Origin: RGDT01 sp964630925
Lineage (GTDB): Bacteria > Planctomycetota > Planctomycetia > Gemmatales > Gemmataceae
Length of the DNA: 64,000 nt
NCBI GenBank assembly: GCA_964630925.1
Contig: CAZVZK010000022.1
Location: 23,537 to 87,536, forward strand
Direction: 5' to 3'
The notes beneath the pieces are model-generated. The model ran no database searches and was not told the origin of the DNA. It saw nothing but the letters and a program-made list of their open reading frames with translations. Position 1 is the first letter of the stretch. The number at the start of each line of letters is the position of its first letter. The position numbers and the translations under genes were made by a program. This document shows, piece by piece, positions 62,371-64,000 of this stretch.

Positions 62371-64000
<1,630 letters not shown>

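Overview
This 64 kb window is a strongly GC-rich chromosomal segment, most likely from a planctomycete of the Gemmata group (order Gemmatales). The basis is the gene complement: serine/threonine kinases joined to or next to WD40 propellers, a DUF1559 pseudopilin-like protein, a Tat-exported DUF1501 protein, long TPR-CHAT proteins, methyltransferases with a regulatory domain, and many small lipoproteins. The taxonomic call is an inference from these families. The window opens inside a kinase gene on the plus strand and closes inside clpB on the minus strand. I see no rRNA, CRISPR array, prophage or integrase.

Layout. 0-7.7 kb is accessory: kinase-WD40, DUF1559 protein and small lipoprotein, then a scarred stretch with an M6-protease relic and three copies of the 3' end of one unknown gene, a DUF4365/HicA-like fusion, a glutamine amidotransferase and two overlapping small paralogues. 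7.8-14.8 kb holds gatB, a zinc-ribbon lipase, two tandem methyltransferases and a DUF1501 protein. 15.4-25 kb holds a REP-associated transposase flanked by its own inverted repeat, rny, a methyltransferase, a helicase-associated protein, purN, a NYN-domain protein, two thioredoxins and an M81 peptidase. 25-34.2 kb is a translationally coupled pair of exported TPR-CHAT proteins followed by ptsP. 34.8-40.6 kb holds an EF-G of the spd/mitochondrial type behind a long leader, a duplicated SurA-like chaperone, a propeller-like protein and a lipoprotein. 40.8-47 kb holds an RND adaptor and pump separated by two antisense genes, then the initiator tRNA with its promoter and terminator. 47.5-56.9 kb holds a TauE permease, an ECF sigma factor with secreted and membrane neighbours, a GT39-like membrane protein, a YHS-type secreted protein, a Cys/Tyr-rich secreted protein and an exported WD40 protein. 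56.9-64 kb is a minus-strand run clpB-hsp20-lon-htrA-kinase, with the WD40 gene next.

Functional themes are proteostasis (ClpB, Hsp20, Lon, HtrA, SurA-like protein, thioredoxins), translation (GatB, EF-G, initiator tRNA) and signalling (two kinases, ECF sigma, PtsP). Intergenic DNA is rich in repeats: four unrelated 130-150 bp near-palindromes lie in intergenic gaps, three of them close to stop codons, and a REP-like family occurs at two loci. The most interesting leads are the G7 tract at the DUF4365/HicA-like junction, the TPR-CHAT pair with a homogenised 3' end, the transposase with its inverted repeat, and the initiator tRNA with an A-U pair where most bacteria have G-C.
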